The notes: a model not told the origin generated them from the letters alone. A stretch of 64,000 nt of DNA from CAZCEC01 sp964497615 (GCA_964497615.1 CAZCEC010000018.1:1-64000), one strand, 5' to 3'; shown: positions 23,394 through 35,408, counted from the stretch's first letter. Translations and numbers: made by a program.

Positions 23394-24356
23394 CTAGACC
23401 TGGGCCAGGACGAAGTAGAAGCCGGGGTTCCAGGCCTGGACGACGAGGTACAACTGGTTGTTGTGGATGTGCCAAACGACGTTGTGGATGTGGTCGGCCA
23501 GCTCGACGCCCAACTCTTCCTTGGGGCGGATGGTGGAGATGACGGCGTAGTTGTCCACGTCCAGGACGTAGATGGGGGCGGGGCGGCCCGGCTGCGGGTC
23601 GTCCAGGCTGCCGATGACGGCGTACCAGTGGTCCTTCCAATTGACGTAGTCGATGCCGCAGGGACGCGAGTCCTCGGGCATGGAATACGAGGCGACTGAC
23701 TCGCCGTCGTAGCTGACCATCTCCAGCCGCCAGTTGGAGCGGTCGGCGATGGTGAGGTGGTCGCCGACGGGCGAGGGGGTGATGCCGTGGGCGGTGCCGA
23801 ACTTGCCGTGGATGGCGCGGTCCTCGCTGCGGCCGCCGAAGTAGCCGGTCCATTGGCGAGTGGCTGTGTCGGCGTGCGAGATGAACTGGCCGTGGCCGTA
23901 GCCGTCCGCCACGAAGAGCTTGTCGCCCAGCGGGGCGGTGTCGGTGGGGCGGAAGGGCTGGTTCTCGGCTTGCTCATACACGTCCCATTCCGGTTTGGGC
24001 AAGATGTAGTCCACATCGCCGTCGAGGGTGACGATGGCGACGCGGGCTTCGTCGTTGACGGAGAGGAACAGGCGCGGCTGGCCGCCCAGGAAGCCCATGC
24101 GGGTGCTGTGGAAGTTGGGGGCGGTAAGCTCGGGCGGCAGGGTGATCAGGTCCTGGGAGGTGAGGTCGGCGCTGACGCGGAGGAGGCCGAGGCCGGGCAT
24201 GCCGTAGAAGAGTTCGTTGTGGCCGGGGCGCTTGTCCACGGCGAAGGTGCCGTGCAGTTTGGATTCGAAGGGCAGGGCCGCCGCGGGCAGACGACGGAAG
24301 TCTTCGACGTGTGAGAAGGTGAAGGCCCCCTGCCCGCTGGTCTTGGTGGGTGACAT
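23394..24356 (-). CDS. Beta-propeller (NHL/TolB-like) protein
   Basis: A 320-aa protein with repeating blade motifs such as LGDKLFVADGYGHGQFI, GTAHGITPSPVGDHLTIADRSNWRLEMVSYDG and HNVVWHIHNNQLYLVVQ, consistent with a six-bladed propeller of the NHL / SMP-30-like type. No signal peptide is visible, so it is probably cytoplasmic. ATG 24356 is chosen for AGGAG 9 nt upstream; an in-frame ATG at 24449 would add a proline-rich stretch crossing the promoter. It is monocistronic. The enzymatic or binding role is unknown. Confidence 0.75.
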   Translation of the reverse strand: MSPTKTSGQGAFTFSHVEDFRRLPAAALPFESKLHGTFAVDKRPGHNELFYGMPGLGLLRVSADLTSQDLITLPPELTAPNFHSTRMGFLGGQPRLFLSVNDEARVAIVTLDGDVDYILPKPEWDVYEQAENQPFRPTDTAPLGDKLFVADGYGHGQFISHADTATRQWTGYFGGRSEDRAIHGKFGTAHGITPSPVGDHLTIADRSNWRLEMVSYDGESVASYSMPEDSRPCGIDYVNWKDHWYAVIGSLDDPQPGRPAPIYVLDVDNYAVISTIRPKEELGVELADHIHNVVWHIHNNQLYLVVQAWNPGFYFVLAQV

Positions 24357-24402
24357 GCGGTGCTCCTGTGCGCTAGGACGTGCGTGGGTCGGTTGGCGGG
24401 GG

Positions 24403-24431
24403 ATTATAGGCGGGGATGGGGGAGGCGCAAA
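24403..24431 (-). promoter_or_regulatory. Promoter of the propeller gene
   Basis: TATAAT (24408-24403) with a weak TTTGCG 17 bp upstream (24431-24426). Leader about 45 nt. Confidence 0.45.
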
Positions 24432-24475
24432 GTGCGGGTTCAGCAGCAAACGCAGATCCTTGACGCGAGAGCGGG

Positions 24476-25275
24476 CTAGGCGGGCTCAGCGAGAAAGCCG
24501 ATCACTTCGCGCAGGAACAACTCTGGGGCTGTGTTCATCGCAACATGCTGCTGGCCCGGCAGGACCGCGATCCGGCTGTTGGGCAGGAGGCCATGGAGCG
24601 CCGTGATGGTGTCGGCGTAGAGCGGCGGGCTGTCGCCCCCCAGCAGTAACAGGGTCGGGGCCGTCAGCGCCTGATAGCGCTCGGGGGCCAGGATGGGCAG
24701 CGCTTCGAGGGCGTGGATTTCTCGCAGGATGGTGTGGGCGGCGGCGACGCGGCCCGGCCAGGACGGCGCGGACCGCAGCAATTCAAGCTCGTGGGGTGGC
24801 AGGCGCGCTACGTGGAGCAAGAAGGTGCTGACGGCGCCGGCGCGGTCGCCAGCCTGAAGCAGGTTCTGCATCGCCGTCACCGCGCCTGGCGGCAGGCCGC
24901 CGGGCACGCCGGGCGGGGGCGGCTCATACAGAATCAACGCGCGGAGGTTGGGCGTGAGGCGGGCCGCCTCCAGCGCGCAGAACGCGCCAAACGAATGCCC
25001 CAGCACATCCACCGGGCCGCCGATTGAGGCGATGACGGCCGCCACATCCTCAAACTCGCGCTGAATGGCATAGGGCTCGGTGTCACCGCTGGCGCCCCGG
25101 CCGCGGCGGTCGAGCGCATACACGGTGGCGCGCTGTTCCAGGGCAGGGAGCACGGGCGCCCAGCGCGAACGGTCGGCGACGGCCCCATGGACCAGGACCA
25201 GCGGCGGGCCGGTCCCACTGCGCTGAACGCCAATGAGGGTGCCATCGGTGGAAGTGACGGTCAGCAAATCCACGT

Positions 25276-25279
<4 letters not shown>
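24476..25279 (-). CDS. Alpha/beta-fold hydrolase
   Basis: A 267-aa hydrolase with the catalytic triad of the fold: Ser in VLGHSFGAFCA, Asp in LLGGDSPPLY and His in GQQHVAMN; PLVLVHGAVADRSRW is the oxyanion loop. It is cytoplasmic. The GTG start at 25279 overlaps the aconitase stop codon (GTGA), so translation is coupled; a second GTG two codons later is possible. Coupling to acnA is not a known functional pairing, and the substrate is unassigned. Confidence 0.82.
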
Positions 25280-27999
<2,720 letters not shown>

Positions 28000-28319
28000 C
28001 AGTTACTCGCTTTCCGGATCATTCGCAGATTACGCCGATGGGCGCAGATAGTTCGATTATAGCCGCACGAGGGGGCGGCATCAATGACGAGGGGGCGAGG
28101 GGAGGTATCGGGCGGGGCGAGGGGAGAGTCCGGGGGCGTGGGAGTACACGGAGGGCACGGACAAAGGCGTATGGCACGCAAGGGAGGAAGTGATTCGGAC
28201 GGGAGAGCGCGGATTGGCCGTATGATATGATAGTTCAACGCTGCGCTCTGAGCAGGGGTGCTCGCTGGCCGCGCGCCCGGAATGGCTGGGGCCACACACA
28301 TCGCCAATGGGGGGTTGAC
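28000..28319. other. Divergent intergenic region, acnA / CSLREA protein
   Basis: It holds the acnA promoter on minus: TTGATG (28084-28079), 17-bp spacer, TATAAT (28061-28056). The segment CGCAGATTACGCCGATGGGC near 28024 resembles a widely dispersed intergenic repeat, from memory. For the plus gene, ATATGATAG near 28224 may be a -10. The rest shows nothing I can assign. Confidence 0.5.
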
Positions 28320-30641
28320 ATGTCAGCTTCGCGCAATTTCACCTTCGCCGCCTTAGCCTTACGGCTAGCTGCGTCGCTCGCGCTCATCATTGCTTCCACT
28401 CCCATCATGGATATGGGCCTGACACCGCCACCCACGGCGTGGGCCGCCGGGCATGTCGTCAACCAGACGGCCGACCCCGGCGACGGCGTGTGCGATGCGA
28501 CCTGCACTCTTCGCGACGCCGTGCTAGCTGCGAATGCCAGCGCGGGACCAGACACCATTATGTTCGACACCAGCGGCACGGTCGTGCTGGGGTCGGCACT
28601 GCCTGCGATCACGGACACGCTGACGATTGACGGCAGCGGCCAAACGGTCGCCCTGGATGGCGCGAACGCCTATCGCGTGATATCGGCCACGGCTCCGCTG
28701 ACCCTGACGGCGCTGACCGTGCAAAATGGCTACGCGGCGGGCAATGGCGGCGGGGCTTACTTTGGCAGCACTGGGACGATCTCCGCGGTGACCTTCCTGA
28801 GTAATACGGTCAGCCTCAGCGATGACTATGGGGGCGGCGGCGCCTGGTTCGATGATCTGGCCCAGGTTTACCACTCGACCTTTGTGGGCAATATTTCCAG
28901 CGGCACCGGGGGCGGGGCGCATTTCGCGGCGGCGGCGTCGGTCTCGAGCACAGACTTCATCCACAATACCGCCGAAGGCACCTTTCTGGCTGGCGGCGGC
29001 GCATTGTTTTGGGGCTCGGCCCAACTGACGGCGGTCACTTTCGTCAGCAATACCACCGATGGGTACGGCGGCGGCGCGATGTTTGGCGAGGCTGAGTTGA
29101 GCGCTGTCACGTTCATTGACAACAGCGCGTTCAGCTGCGGAGGAGCATGCTTTGGTTCTCCGTCCGTTGTCAGTGATGCGTCTTTCGTTGGCAACGTCTC
29201 GCTCACAGACGGCGGCGGCGCGATCTTTGGGGATACCGCCGTTGTCACTTCAACGACGTTCTTGAGTAACACAGCCGCCAGCGCGGCCGGCGGCGCACGG
29301 TTCGATGCGCGCGTGGTCATGACGGGGACGACCTTTATAGGTAACGCAGCGCTGTTCTCCTGGGGCGGCGCGGCGTCATTAAATGCCGACGATTCTGTAA
29401 TCCAGTACAGCCTGTTCCAGGCGAATACTACCAGCGGTGTGGGCGGCGCCCTCTATCTACTCAGCGGGACCAATGTCAACTTGCTCGCCAACCAGTTCCT
29501 CGATAACCAGGCCGCATACGAGGGCGGCGCGCTGCAACTGTCGAGTAACACTCAAACCAACCTGGACAACAATATATTCGCGGGCAACCGCGTGCTCACC
29601 GACACCGGCGCGGCCGACATAGATATGTACCCGAACCTTCTGGGCCTCACCGGCCGGCACAACACCCTGGCTTCGGCTGTGCCAGGCCAGGGCCTGGCGC
29701 TGCAGGCCGGCCCCACCGCCACCGTTGCATTGACTAATACGATCTTCGACGGCTATGCGGTCGCCGTACAGGCCGGGGTGGCTACCACGATGACGCTCGA
29801 TGGCGTCCTCTGGTCGAACGTCACTACGCCCACGCAGGGTGCTGGCATCACAGTGACCAACGACGTCACCGGCAGCTCGGCCTTTGCCGACCCGGGCGCG
29901 CACGACTATCACTTGACCCAGGCCAGCGATGCGCGCGATGCAGGGGTCGTCACCGGCCTAAGTGTGGACTACGAGGGCGACTCGCGCAGCTTTGGTCCCG
30001 CGCCTGACCTCGGCGCCGACGAGTACACCTTTCCGGCCGCGCCCGTAGCCGTGGATGACACCGCCAGCACCCCGGAGGATACGGCCGTGACGTTGAATGT
30101 GTTGGTGAATGACAGCGATTTGAACGGCGACCCGCTGAGCGTAGGCGCGGTGGGGGTTCCGACCAGCGGCATGGCGGTCGTCAGCGGCACGACGCAGATC
30201 GTCTATACACCGGCGCTCAACTTCAACGGCGCGGCGGTCTTTGCCTATGCCGCCAGCGATGGCGCACTGACGGCGACGGCCAGCGTGACAGTCACGGTAA
30301 CGGCAGTGAACGATGACCCAACGATGACCGCGCCGGGCGATCTGAGCATCACGGTCAACAGCAGCACCGGCGCAATCCCCTTCACGGTGGGCGACGTAGA
30401 CGAGGGCGATGTGCTCACAGTGACGGCAGAGTCGTCGAACACCGGACTGGTGCCCAACGGCGATATTCTGCTGGCCGGCAGCGGGATCAGCCGGACCGTG
30501 ACGATTACGCCTACTGCTGGTCAGTGGGGGGCGGCCACAATCACGCTCACGGTGAGCGACGGGCAGGGCGGAATGGCGCAGGCGAGTTTTGGGTTGACCG
30601 TGATCGAGTACAGGCTGTACTTGCCGTTGGTGATGAGGTAA
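28320..30641 (+). CDS. Secreted CSLREA / beta-helix / cadherin-like protein
   Basis: A 773-aa secreted protein. A signal peptide spans 1-42. The CSLREA-type segment is HVVNQTADPGDGVCDATCTL, then RDAVLAANASAG. A beta-helix of about 20-residue rungs (TFxSNTxxxxGGGAxF) runs from about 115 to 560. Two Ig/cadherin-like domains lie at about 573-665 (VDDTASTPEDTAVTLNVLVN) and 667-760. The protein ends YRLYLPLVMR, the same tail as the nuclease at 11529. ATG 28320 gives the signal peptide at the N-terminus and has a G6 run 6 nt upstream; an earlier in-frame ATG at 28227 does not. Probably a surface or adhesive protein. Confidence 0.85.
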   Translation: MSASRNFTFAALALRLAASLALIIASTPIMDMGLTPPPTAWAAGHVVNQTADPGDGVCDATCTLRDAVLAANASAGPDTIMFDTSGTVVLGSALPAITDTLTIDGSGQTVALDGANAYRVISATAPLTLTALTVQNGYAAGNGGGAYFGSTGTISAVTFLSNTVSLSDDYGGGGAWFDDLAQVYHSTFVGNISSGTGGGAHFAAAASVSSTDFIHNTAEGTFLAGGGALFWGSAQLTAVTFVSNTTDGYGGGAMFGEAELSAVTFIDNSAFSCGGACFGSPSVVSDASFVGNVSLTDGGGAIFGDTAVVTSTTFLSNTAASAAGGARFDARVVMTGTTFIGNAALFSWGGAASLNADDSVIQYSLFQANTTSGVGGALYLLSGTNVNLLANQFLDNQAAYEGGALQLSSNTQTNLDNNIFAGNRVLTDTGAADIDMYPNLLGLTGRHNTLASAVPGQGLALQAGPTATVALTNTIFDGYAVAVQAGVATTMTLDGVLWSNVTTPTQGAGITVTNDVTGSSAFADPGAHDYHLTQASDARDAGVVTGLSVDYEGDSRSFGPAPDLGADEYTFPAAPVAVDDTASTPEDTAVTLNVLVNDSDLNGDPLSVGAVGVPTSGMAVVSGTTQIVYTPALNFNGAAVFAYAASDGALTATASVTVTVTAVNDDPTMTAPGDLSITVNSSTGAIPFTVGDVDEGDVLTVTAESSNTGLVPNGDILLAGSGISRTVTITPTAGQWGAATITLTVSDGQGGMAQASFGLTVIEYRLYLPLVMR

Positions 30642-30676
30642 GGACGGGCTCGGCGGGGACCGTGGCCCCACTGCTA

Positions 30677-31660
30677 CTAAACTTCCTCAACTGACAACGG
30701 GTGTTCCTTGAGATAGGCTTCGGCCTGGGGGCGGGTGAAGACCCCGGCCGTGGTGCCGAGGCGGGTGCAGGCGGAGGCGCCGATGACGCTGGCGAATTGC
30801 AGGGTGCGGGCGGCGTCCCAGCCTTCCAGCAGGCCGACGATCAGGCCGGCGGCAAAGGCGTCGCCCGCGCCGGAGCCGTCCACCACCTCGACTTTGGCGG
30901 GTTCGCACATCAGGGTCTGATGCTGGTTGACGAGCAGAGCGCCGCGCTCGCCGAGGGTGATGATGACGGCGCCGCAGCCAGCCTGGAGCAGGCGGCGGGC
31001 CTGGGCTTCGGGGTCGGCTTCGCCGGTGAGGGCGCGGGCCTCGGTGTCGTTGGGCAGAAAGTAGTCCACCTCGGGCAGGACGGCTTCGACCGCGGCGAGG
31101 GATTTGCCGGGGTCACCGGCCGGGACCACGACATCGAGCACGGTGATGGCGCCGTGCGCGCGGGCGCGGCGCATGGCGGCGCGCAGGTCGGCGGGGTTGA
31201 GGTGGGGCAGGACGAGGTAGCCGCCCAGGCAGAAGACGCGGGCGGTGTCGAGCAGGTGGGCGGGCAGGTCCGCGCCTTGGAAATCCGCGTTGGCGCCGAA
31301 GGTGTGGATGTAGCGCCGGTCCTGGCCGATGACGGGCAGGATGACGGTCTTGGAGGTGCCGTGGGTGGCGGAGCGCGAGATGGCGCTGGTGTGCACGCCC
31401 TTGCCGGCCATATCGTGCGCCACGAAGTCGCCAAAGATATCCTGGCCGACCTTGCCGGCCACGGCGGTGGGCACGCCCAACTTCACCAGGCAGGTGGCGG
31501 TGTTAGCCGCGCAGCCGCCCGAGTCTACCAGGAAGTCTTCGGTGGCGACGAGGGCGCCCTCGGCGGGCAGGCCGGCGAGCGGCGGCACGAACAGGTCGGC
31601 GACGAGGATGCCGGCGCAGACGACGGCGGGCGCGGGGCTAGGCGCGGTAGTAGCGGTCAT
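30677..31660 (-). CDS. PfkB-family carbohydrate kinase
   Basis: A 327-aa ribokinase-fold kinase. DSGGCAANTATCLVKLG is the N-terminal sugar-binding signature and VVDGSGAGDAFAAGLI is the C-terminal PfkB signature with the catalytic Asp and anion hole. It starts within the 3' end of the isomerase gene (23-bp overlap). As the third gene of the isomerase-aldolase operon it probably phosphorylates the ketose made by the isomerase, giving a ketose 1-phosphate or equivalent for the aldolase. The exact sugar is an inference. Confidence 0.88.
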   Translation of the reverse strand: MTATTAPSPAPAVVCAGILVADLFVPPLAGLPAEGALVATEDFLVDSGGCAANTATCLVKLGVPTAVAGKVGQDIFGDFVAHDMAGKGVHTSAISRSATHGTSKTVILPVIGQDRRYIHTFGANADFQGADLPAHLLDTARVFCLGGYLVLPHLNPADLRAAMRRARAHGAITVLDVVVPAGDPGKSLAAVEAVLPEVDYFLPNDTEARALTGEADPEAQARRLLQAGCGAVIITLGERGALLVNQHQTLMCEPAKVEVVDGSGAGDAFAAGLIVGLLEGWDAARTLQFASVIGASACTRLGTTAGVFTRPQAEAYLKEHPLSVEEV

Positions 31661-32324
31661 AGTCGTTGACGAGCAGGTAGAGGGGCGGTTCGTCTTCTTC
31701 GATGTCGGGGAAGCGGCCGACGGGACCGTGAAAGCGGTTGTCGGTGTTGTCGTCGTTGACCAGTGAGACCTCGCCCACCAGCACGCGGCTCTCGACGCCC
31801 CAGAACTCGTGATAGCAATAGGGGATCAGGGTGATGCTCTCGCCGGGGCGCAGGATGACGGTGGCGCCGGCCTTGACGGTGCGGGTGACGCCGTCCAGGC
31901 TGACCGTCACATCGGTATCGGCGAACTGCTCATCGGGCGCGGCATTGTAAAGCTGGACAGCCAGATTGCCGCCGCCGCGGTTGATGATGTCTTCCATCTT
32001 GACCCAATGGAAGTGCATGGGCGTCACCTGGTTCACGTTCGCGATCAGGATCTTCTCGGCGTAGATCTTGCCACGGCCGGTCTTGAGGTTCTCGGGTGAA
32101 CCGTTGCGGATGGTGAAGACGGCCAGGCCGATGCGGGCGAAGTCGCCCTGGCCGAAGTCGGTGATGTCCCAGCCCAGGCGGCGGTCGACGATCTCGCGCG
32201 CCTCGGGACCCTTGGCCGCCCACTCCTCCGGGCTCCAATAGGCGAAGGGGGGCAGGTGGAATTGGTGAGCTTTGAGAAATTCGTCCGCGTCGCGGATGAG
32301 GGCGTTGACTTCGGAGCGTTTCAT
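31638..32324 (-). CDS. D-lyxose ketol-isomerase (D-lyxose/D-mannose isomerase)
   Basis: A 228-aa cupin-type isomerase, very close to the characterised enterobacterial D-lyxose isomerase as I remember it: MKRSEVN..., LPPFAYWSPEEW, LGWDITDFGQGDFARIGL, YAEKILIANVNQVTPMHFHW, KMEDIINRGGGNLAVQLYN and VLVGEVSLVNDDNTDNRF. The metal ligands are in HFHW, the ED pair and CYHEFW. The enzymes interconvert D-lyxose with D-xylulose and D-mannose with D-fructose. It lies between an aldolase and a PfkB kinase, which supports a catabolic role. Confidence 0.92.
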   Translation of the reverse strand: MKRSEVNALIRDADEFLKAHQFHLPPFAYWSPEEWAAKGPEAREIVDRRLGWDITDFGQGDFARIGLAVFTIRNGSPENLKTGRGKIYAEKILIANVNQVTPMHFHWVKMEDIINRGGGNLAVQLYNAAPDEQFADTDVTVSLDGVTRTVKAGATVILRPGESITLIPYCYHEFWGVESRVLVGEVSLVNDDNTDNRFHGPVGRFPDIEEDEPPLYLLVNDYDRYYRA

Positions 32325-32338
32325 GTAAGTACCTTTGG

Positions 32339-33226
32339 TTATGCCTGGCCGGCGCTGCCATATAACTGCATCAGCTCGGCGATGAGGCGCGCCAGGCGCT
32401 GCTTTCCGGCCAACAGGATATCGCTATCATAGCGCGAGCCGACGAAAGCGTGCACATTGAACTGGGCGGGGAGGGCGCCCACGGCGGCGTGCACCCCGGC
32501 GAGGAACTCCTGCTTGAGGCGGGTGCCATAGTTGATCTTGGCCGCGCCGCGGGCGATGGCGGGGCGAATGGCCTCAGCCGGGATGCCGGTGCCGCCGTGG
32601 AGCACCAAGGGCAGGCCGGTGGACTGGCGGATGGCGGCCAGCCGGTCGAGGTCCAGCGCGGCCTGCCCGTTGGCGAGCAGGTGCACATTGCCGATGGAGA
32701 CGGCCAGCGCGTCGATGCCGGTCGCGGCGGCGAAGCGGGCGGCGTCGTCAGGATCAGTGAGGGTGCCGGGGCCATCTTCGGGCTGGCCGGCGGTGGGGAG
32801 GTGGCCGAGTTCGGCCTCGACGGCGGCGCCGGCCGCGTGGGCGGCGAGGGCCATTTCGCGGGTGACGCGCACGTTCTCATCCCAGGCCAGGCGCGAGGTG
32901 TCGAGCATGATGGCGTTGCAGCCGGCGGCCAGGCCGCGCCGGGCGTGGTCGAGGGACTGGGCTTCATTAAAGAGGACGGCGGCGGGCACGCGGGCGCGCT
33001 CGGCCAGAGTGCGGGCCAGGGCAGCGAGGGACTCGATGCCGCCCTTGTCGAGCCAGGCGGGGTTGGTGACGGCCGCGCCAAAGCCAAGGATGGCAGGGGA
33101 GCGCAGGGCCTCGGCGGTCTCGATCACGGCTTCCAGGGAATACTGGTCCCAGGACTCGAAGTAGCCGACAGCATAGCCGCCCTGGAGGGCCGCGCTGAGG
33201 ATGGAGTTCAGATTCGTTATCGGCAT
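32339..33226 (-). CDS. Class II (ketose-bisphosphate-type) aldolase
   Basis: A 295-aa TIM-barrel aldolase of the FbaA/GatY/KbaY family. ILSAALQGGYAVGYFESWDQYSLEAVIETAE is the N-terminal signature, AEAELG-like VEAELGHL carries a zinc-region Glu, VSIGNVHLLANG corresponds to the usual IGTxHG loop, LVLHGGTGIPAEAI binds phosphate and metal, and AAKINYGTRLK is the C-terminal phosphate loop. ATG 33226 is chosen because the promoter (TTGACA, 17 bp, TACCTT) ends 9 nt before it. It is first in the operon, and probably splits the phosphorylated ketose to DHAP plus an aldehyde. Confidence 0.87.
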   Translation of the reverse strand: MPITNLNSILSAALQGGYAVGYFESWDQYSLEAVIETAEALRSPAILGFGAAVTNPAWLDKGGIESLAALARTLAERARVPAAVLFNEAQSLDHARRGLAAGCNAIMLDTSRLAWDENVRVTREMALAAHAAGAAVEAELGHLPTAGQPEDGPGTLTDPDDAARFAAATGIDALAVSIGNVHLLANGQAALDLDRLAAIRQSTGLPLVLHGGTGIPAEAIRPAIARGAAKINYGTRLKQEFLAGVHAAVGALPAQFNVHAFVGSRYDSDILLAGKQRLARLIAELMQLYGSAGQA

Positions 33227-33235
33227 CGCGGCGGG

Positions 33236-33264
33236 AAGGTAGCACGGGGGCCAATCCGTGTCAA
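33236..33264 (-). promoter_or_regulatory. Promoter of the lyxose/mannose operon
   Basis: On minus, TTGACA (33264-33259), 17-bp spacer, TACCTT (33241-33236), then 9 nt to ATG, so the leader would be only 2-3 nt. An adjacent CAATC-N8-GATTG palindrome at 33262-33279 may be an operator shared with the divergent pdh genes. Confidence 0.6.
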
Positions 33265-33338
33265 TCTGTATTATGATTGGAGCTTGCACGATCTTGGACT
33301 GCGTCCACTAACGACCCCTGAATGAGACGGAGAAACTG

Positions 33339-34385
33339 ATGCCGGAGCAGATGGCGCCGATTGTTGACACGACCAGCCGCCCGCCCTCACCCCCGGCCCC
33401 TCCCCCGCCAGGGGAGGGGGGGCGGACCCTGCTCGACCACGCGCAGCGGCTGCGCCTGTACCGCGACATGCGGCTGGCGCGGCGATTTGAGGAAGTGGTG
33501 AATGAGCTGTATTTGCAGGGGAAGATCCCTTCGACCCTGCATCTGTATATCGGGCAGGAAGCGGTGGCGGTGGGGGTGTGCGCGGCGCTGCGGCCCGACG
33601 ACTACGTGCTGAGCACGCACCGGCCGCACGGGCACGCGCTGGCCAAGGGCGTGTCGCCGGATGCTATCATGGCTGAGTTGTACGGCAAGGCGACGGGCAC
33701 CTGCAAGGCCAAGGGCGGCTCGATGCACGTGGGCGATTTCTCCATCGGCATGTTCCCGGCCATCGCCATTGTGGGCGGCAACGTGCCGCTGGCGGCGGGG
33801 GCGGCCTTTGCCAGCAAGCGGCTGAAGAACGGGCGGGTGACGGCCTGCTTCTTTGGCGAGGGGGCGGTGAACGAGGGCGCGTGGCACGAGGGCGTAAACG
33901 CCGCCGCCATCTGGGACCTGCCGGTGATCCTGGTGTGCGAGAACAACCTGTACGCGGCCTCGACGCCGGTGAGCATGGTGGTGAAGACGACGGTGGCCGA
34001 GCGCGGGCGGGGCTACGGCATCCCGGCGCTGACGATTGACGGCAACGACGTGCTGGCCGTGTATCAGGCGACGGCGGAGGCCGCCGCACGGGCGCGGGCC
34101 GGGAACGGGCCGACCCTGATCGAGTGCCTGACTTACCGGCAGTGCGGCCATTCGCGCTCGGACCCGCGCACCTACCGCACGCGGGAGGAGGAGGCTGAGT
34201 GGCAGGGCAACGACCCGCTGGACCGGTACGCGGCCTGGCTGACGAAGGAGCAGGGGGTGGAAGAGGCGACCATCGCTGCACTGCAGGCCGAGGTGGAGCA
34301 AGTCATCCAGGACGCGATTGCGTTCGCCGAGACGAGCCCGCTGCCGCACCCAGATGACATCTACACGGATGTGTTCAAGGACTGA
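33339..34385 (+). CDS. pdhA: Pyruvate dehydrogenase E1 component, alpha subunit
   Basis: A 348-aa ThDP-dependent decarboxylase subunit. THRPHGHALAKG, GGSMHVGD, GGNVPLAAGAAFASK and FFGEGAVNEGAWHEGVNAAAIWDLPVILVCENN contain the ThDP-binding loop (G-E-G ... N-N); YRQCGHSRSDP is the phosphorylation-loop homologue. The first about 30 residues are unusual: residues 14-28 are Pro/Gly-rich and are encoded by a perfect GC palindrome (33397-33419). A shorter start is possible, but no better initiator was seen. E1beta follows after 3 bp and E2 after that. The acyl substrate (pyruvate, acetoin or branched-chain) is not proven. Confidence 0.9.
   Translation: MPEQMAPIVDTTSRPPSPPAPPPPGEGGRTLLDHAQRLRLYRDMRLARRFEEVVNELYLQGKIPSTLHLYIGQEAVAVGVCAALRPDDYVLSTHRPHGHALAKGVSPDAIMAELYGKATGTCKAKGGSMHVGDFSIGMFPAIAIVGGNVPLAAGAAFASKRLKNGRVTACFFGEGAVNEGAWHEGVNAAAIWDLPVILVCENNLYAASTPVSMVVKTTVAERGRGYGIPALTIDGNDVLAVYQATAEAAARARAGNGPTLIECLTYRQCGHSRSDPRTYRTREEEAEWQGNDPLDRYAAWLTKEQGVEEATIAALQAEVEQVIQDAIAFAETSPLPHPDDIYTDVFKD
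33397..33419. repeat. GC palindrome inside pdhA 5' coding region
   Basis: CCCCTCCCC-cgcca-GGGGAGGGG, a perfect 9-bp stem. It translates to SPPAPPPPGEGG in a stretch absent from E1alpha proteins generally, so it is probably an inserted repeat element. Confidence 0.65.
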
Positions 34386-34388
34386 CCC

Positions 34389-35402
34389 ATGCCTCAGATG
34401 AGCATTGCCGAAGCGCTGCGGGCTGCCATCCGCGACGAGATGCGGCGGGACGAGCGCGTGTTCTGCCTGGGCGAGGACATCGGCATCCCGGGCGGGTTTG
34501 GCGGCGCGTTCACGGTGACGCTGGGGCTGTCGGACGAGTTCGGGCACGAGCGCATTCTGGACACGCCGATCTCGGAGGCGCTGATCGCGGGGATGGCGGT
34601 GGGCGCGGCGGCGTGCGGACTGCGGCCCATCGCCGATGTGCAGTACGGCGACTTCCTCTTCAACATGATGGACCAACTGGCGAACCAGGCGGCCAAGCTG
34701 CGCTATATGTCGGGCGGGACGCTGGCGGTGCCGATGGTGATGCGGGCGCCGGTGGGGGCGACGGGGCGCGGGTCGCAGCACGCGCAGAGTCTGGAGGCGT
34801 TCTTTACGCATGTGCCGGGGTTGAAGGTGGTCGCTCCATCCACGGCCTACGACGCCAAGGGCCTGCTGACCGCCGCCATCCGCGACGACAACCCGGTGCT
34901 GGTGTTCGAGCATAAACTGCTGTATGGCTCCAAGGGGGCGCGGAAGGAGAAGGGGGCGCTTAGCCCGGTGGGCGAGGTGCCGGAGGAAGACTACATCGTG
35001 CCGATCGGTAAGGGGGCGATCCGGCGGGAGGGCAAGGACCTGACCATCGTCGCCAACCTGCTGATGCTGTACCGGTCGCTGGCGGCGGCGGACAAGCTGA
35101 GGGAGCAGGGCATCGAGGCGGAGGTGATTGACCCGCGCACGCTGGTGCCGCTGGACAAGCAGTTGATCCTGGAGTCGGTGCAGAAGACAGGGCGGCTGCT
35201 GATCGTGGAGGAAGACAACCTGACGAACGGCTGGGGGGCGGAGATCGCGGCGCTGATGGCGGACGAGGCCTTTGCGTGGCTGGATGCGCCCATCAAGCGG
35301 CTGGCTGCGCCGGACGTGCCGCCGCCGTTCGCGCCGATCCTGGAACAGGCGTATGTGCCCAGCGAGCAGAAGATTGTGGACATGGCGTTGAGCATGTTCT
35401 GA
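34389..35402 (+). CDS. pdhB: Pyruvate dehydrogenase E1 component, beta subunit
   Basis: A 337-aa transketolase-like subunit. LGEDIGIPGGFGGAFTVTLGL, DTPISEALIAGMAVGAAACGLRPIADVQYGDF and ARGGRGSQHAQSLEAFFTHVPGLKVVAPST-type segments hold the conserved Glu that activates ThDP and the subunit contacts. The C-domain has EAEVIDPRTLVPLD. It lies 3 bp after pdhA and 6 bp before E2, so all three are cotranslated. Confidence 0.92.
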   Translation: MPQMSIAEALRAAIRDEMRRDERVFCLGEDIGIPGGFGGAFTVTLGLSDEFGHERILDTPISEALIAGMAVGAAACGLRPIADVQYGDFLFNMMDQLANQAAKLRYMSGGTLAVPMVMRAPVGATGRGSQHAQSLEAFFTHVPGLKVVAPSTAYDAKGLLTAAIRDDNPVLVFEHKLLYGSKGARKEKGALSPVGEVPEEDYIVPIGKGAIRREGKDLTIVANLLMLYRSLAAADKLREQGIEAEVIDPRTLVPLDKQLILESVQKTGRLLIVEEDNLTNGWGAEIAALMADEAFAWLDAPIKRLAAPDVPPPFAPILEQAYVPSEQKIVDMALSMF

Positions 35403-35408
35403 ATCAAG

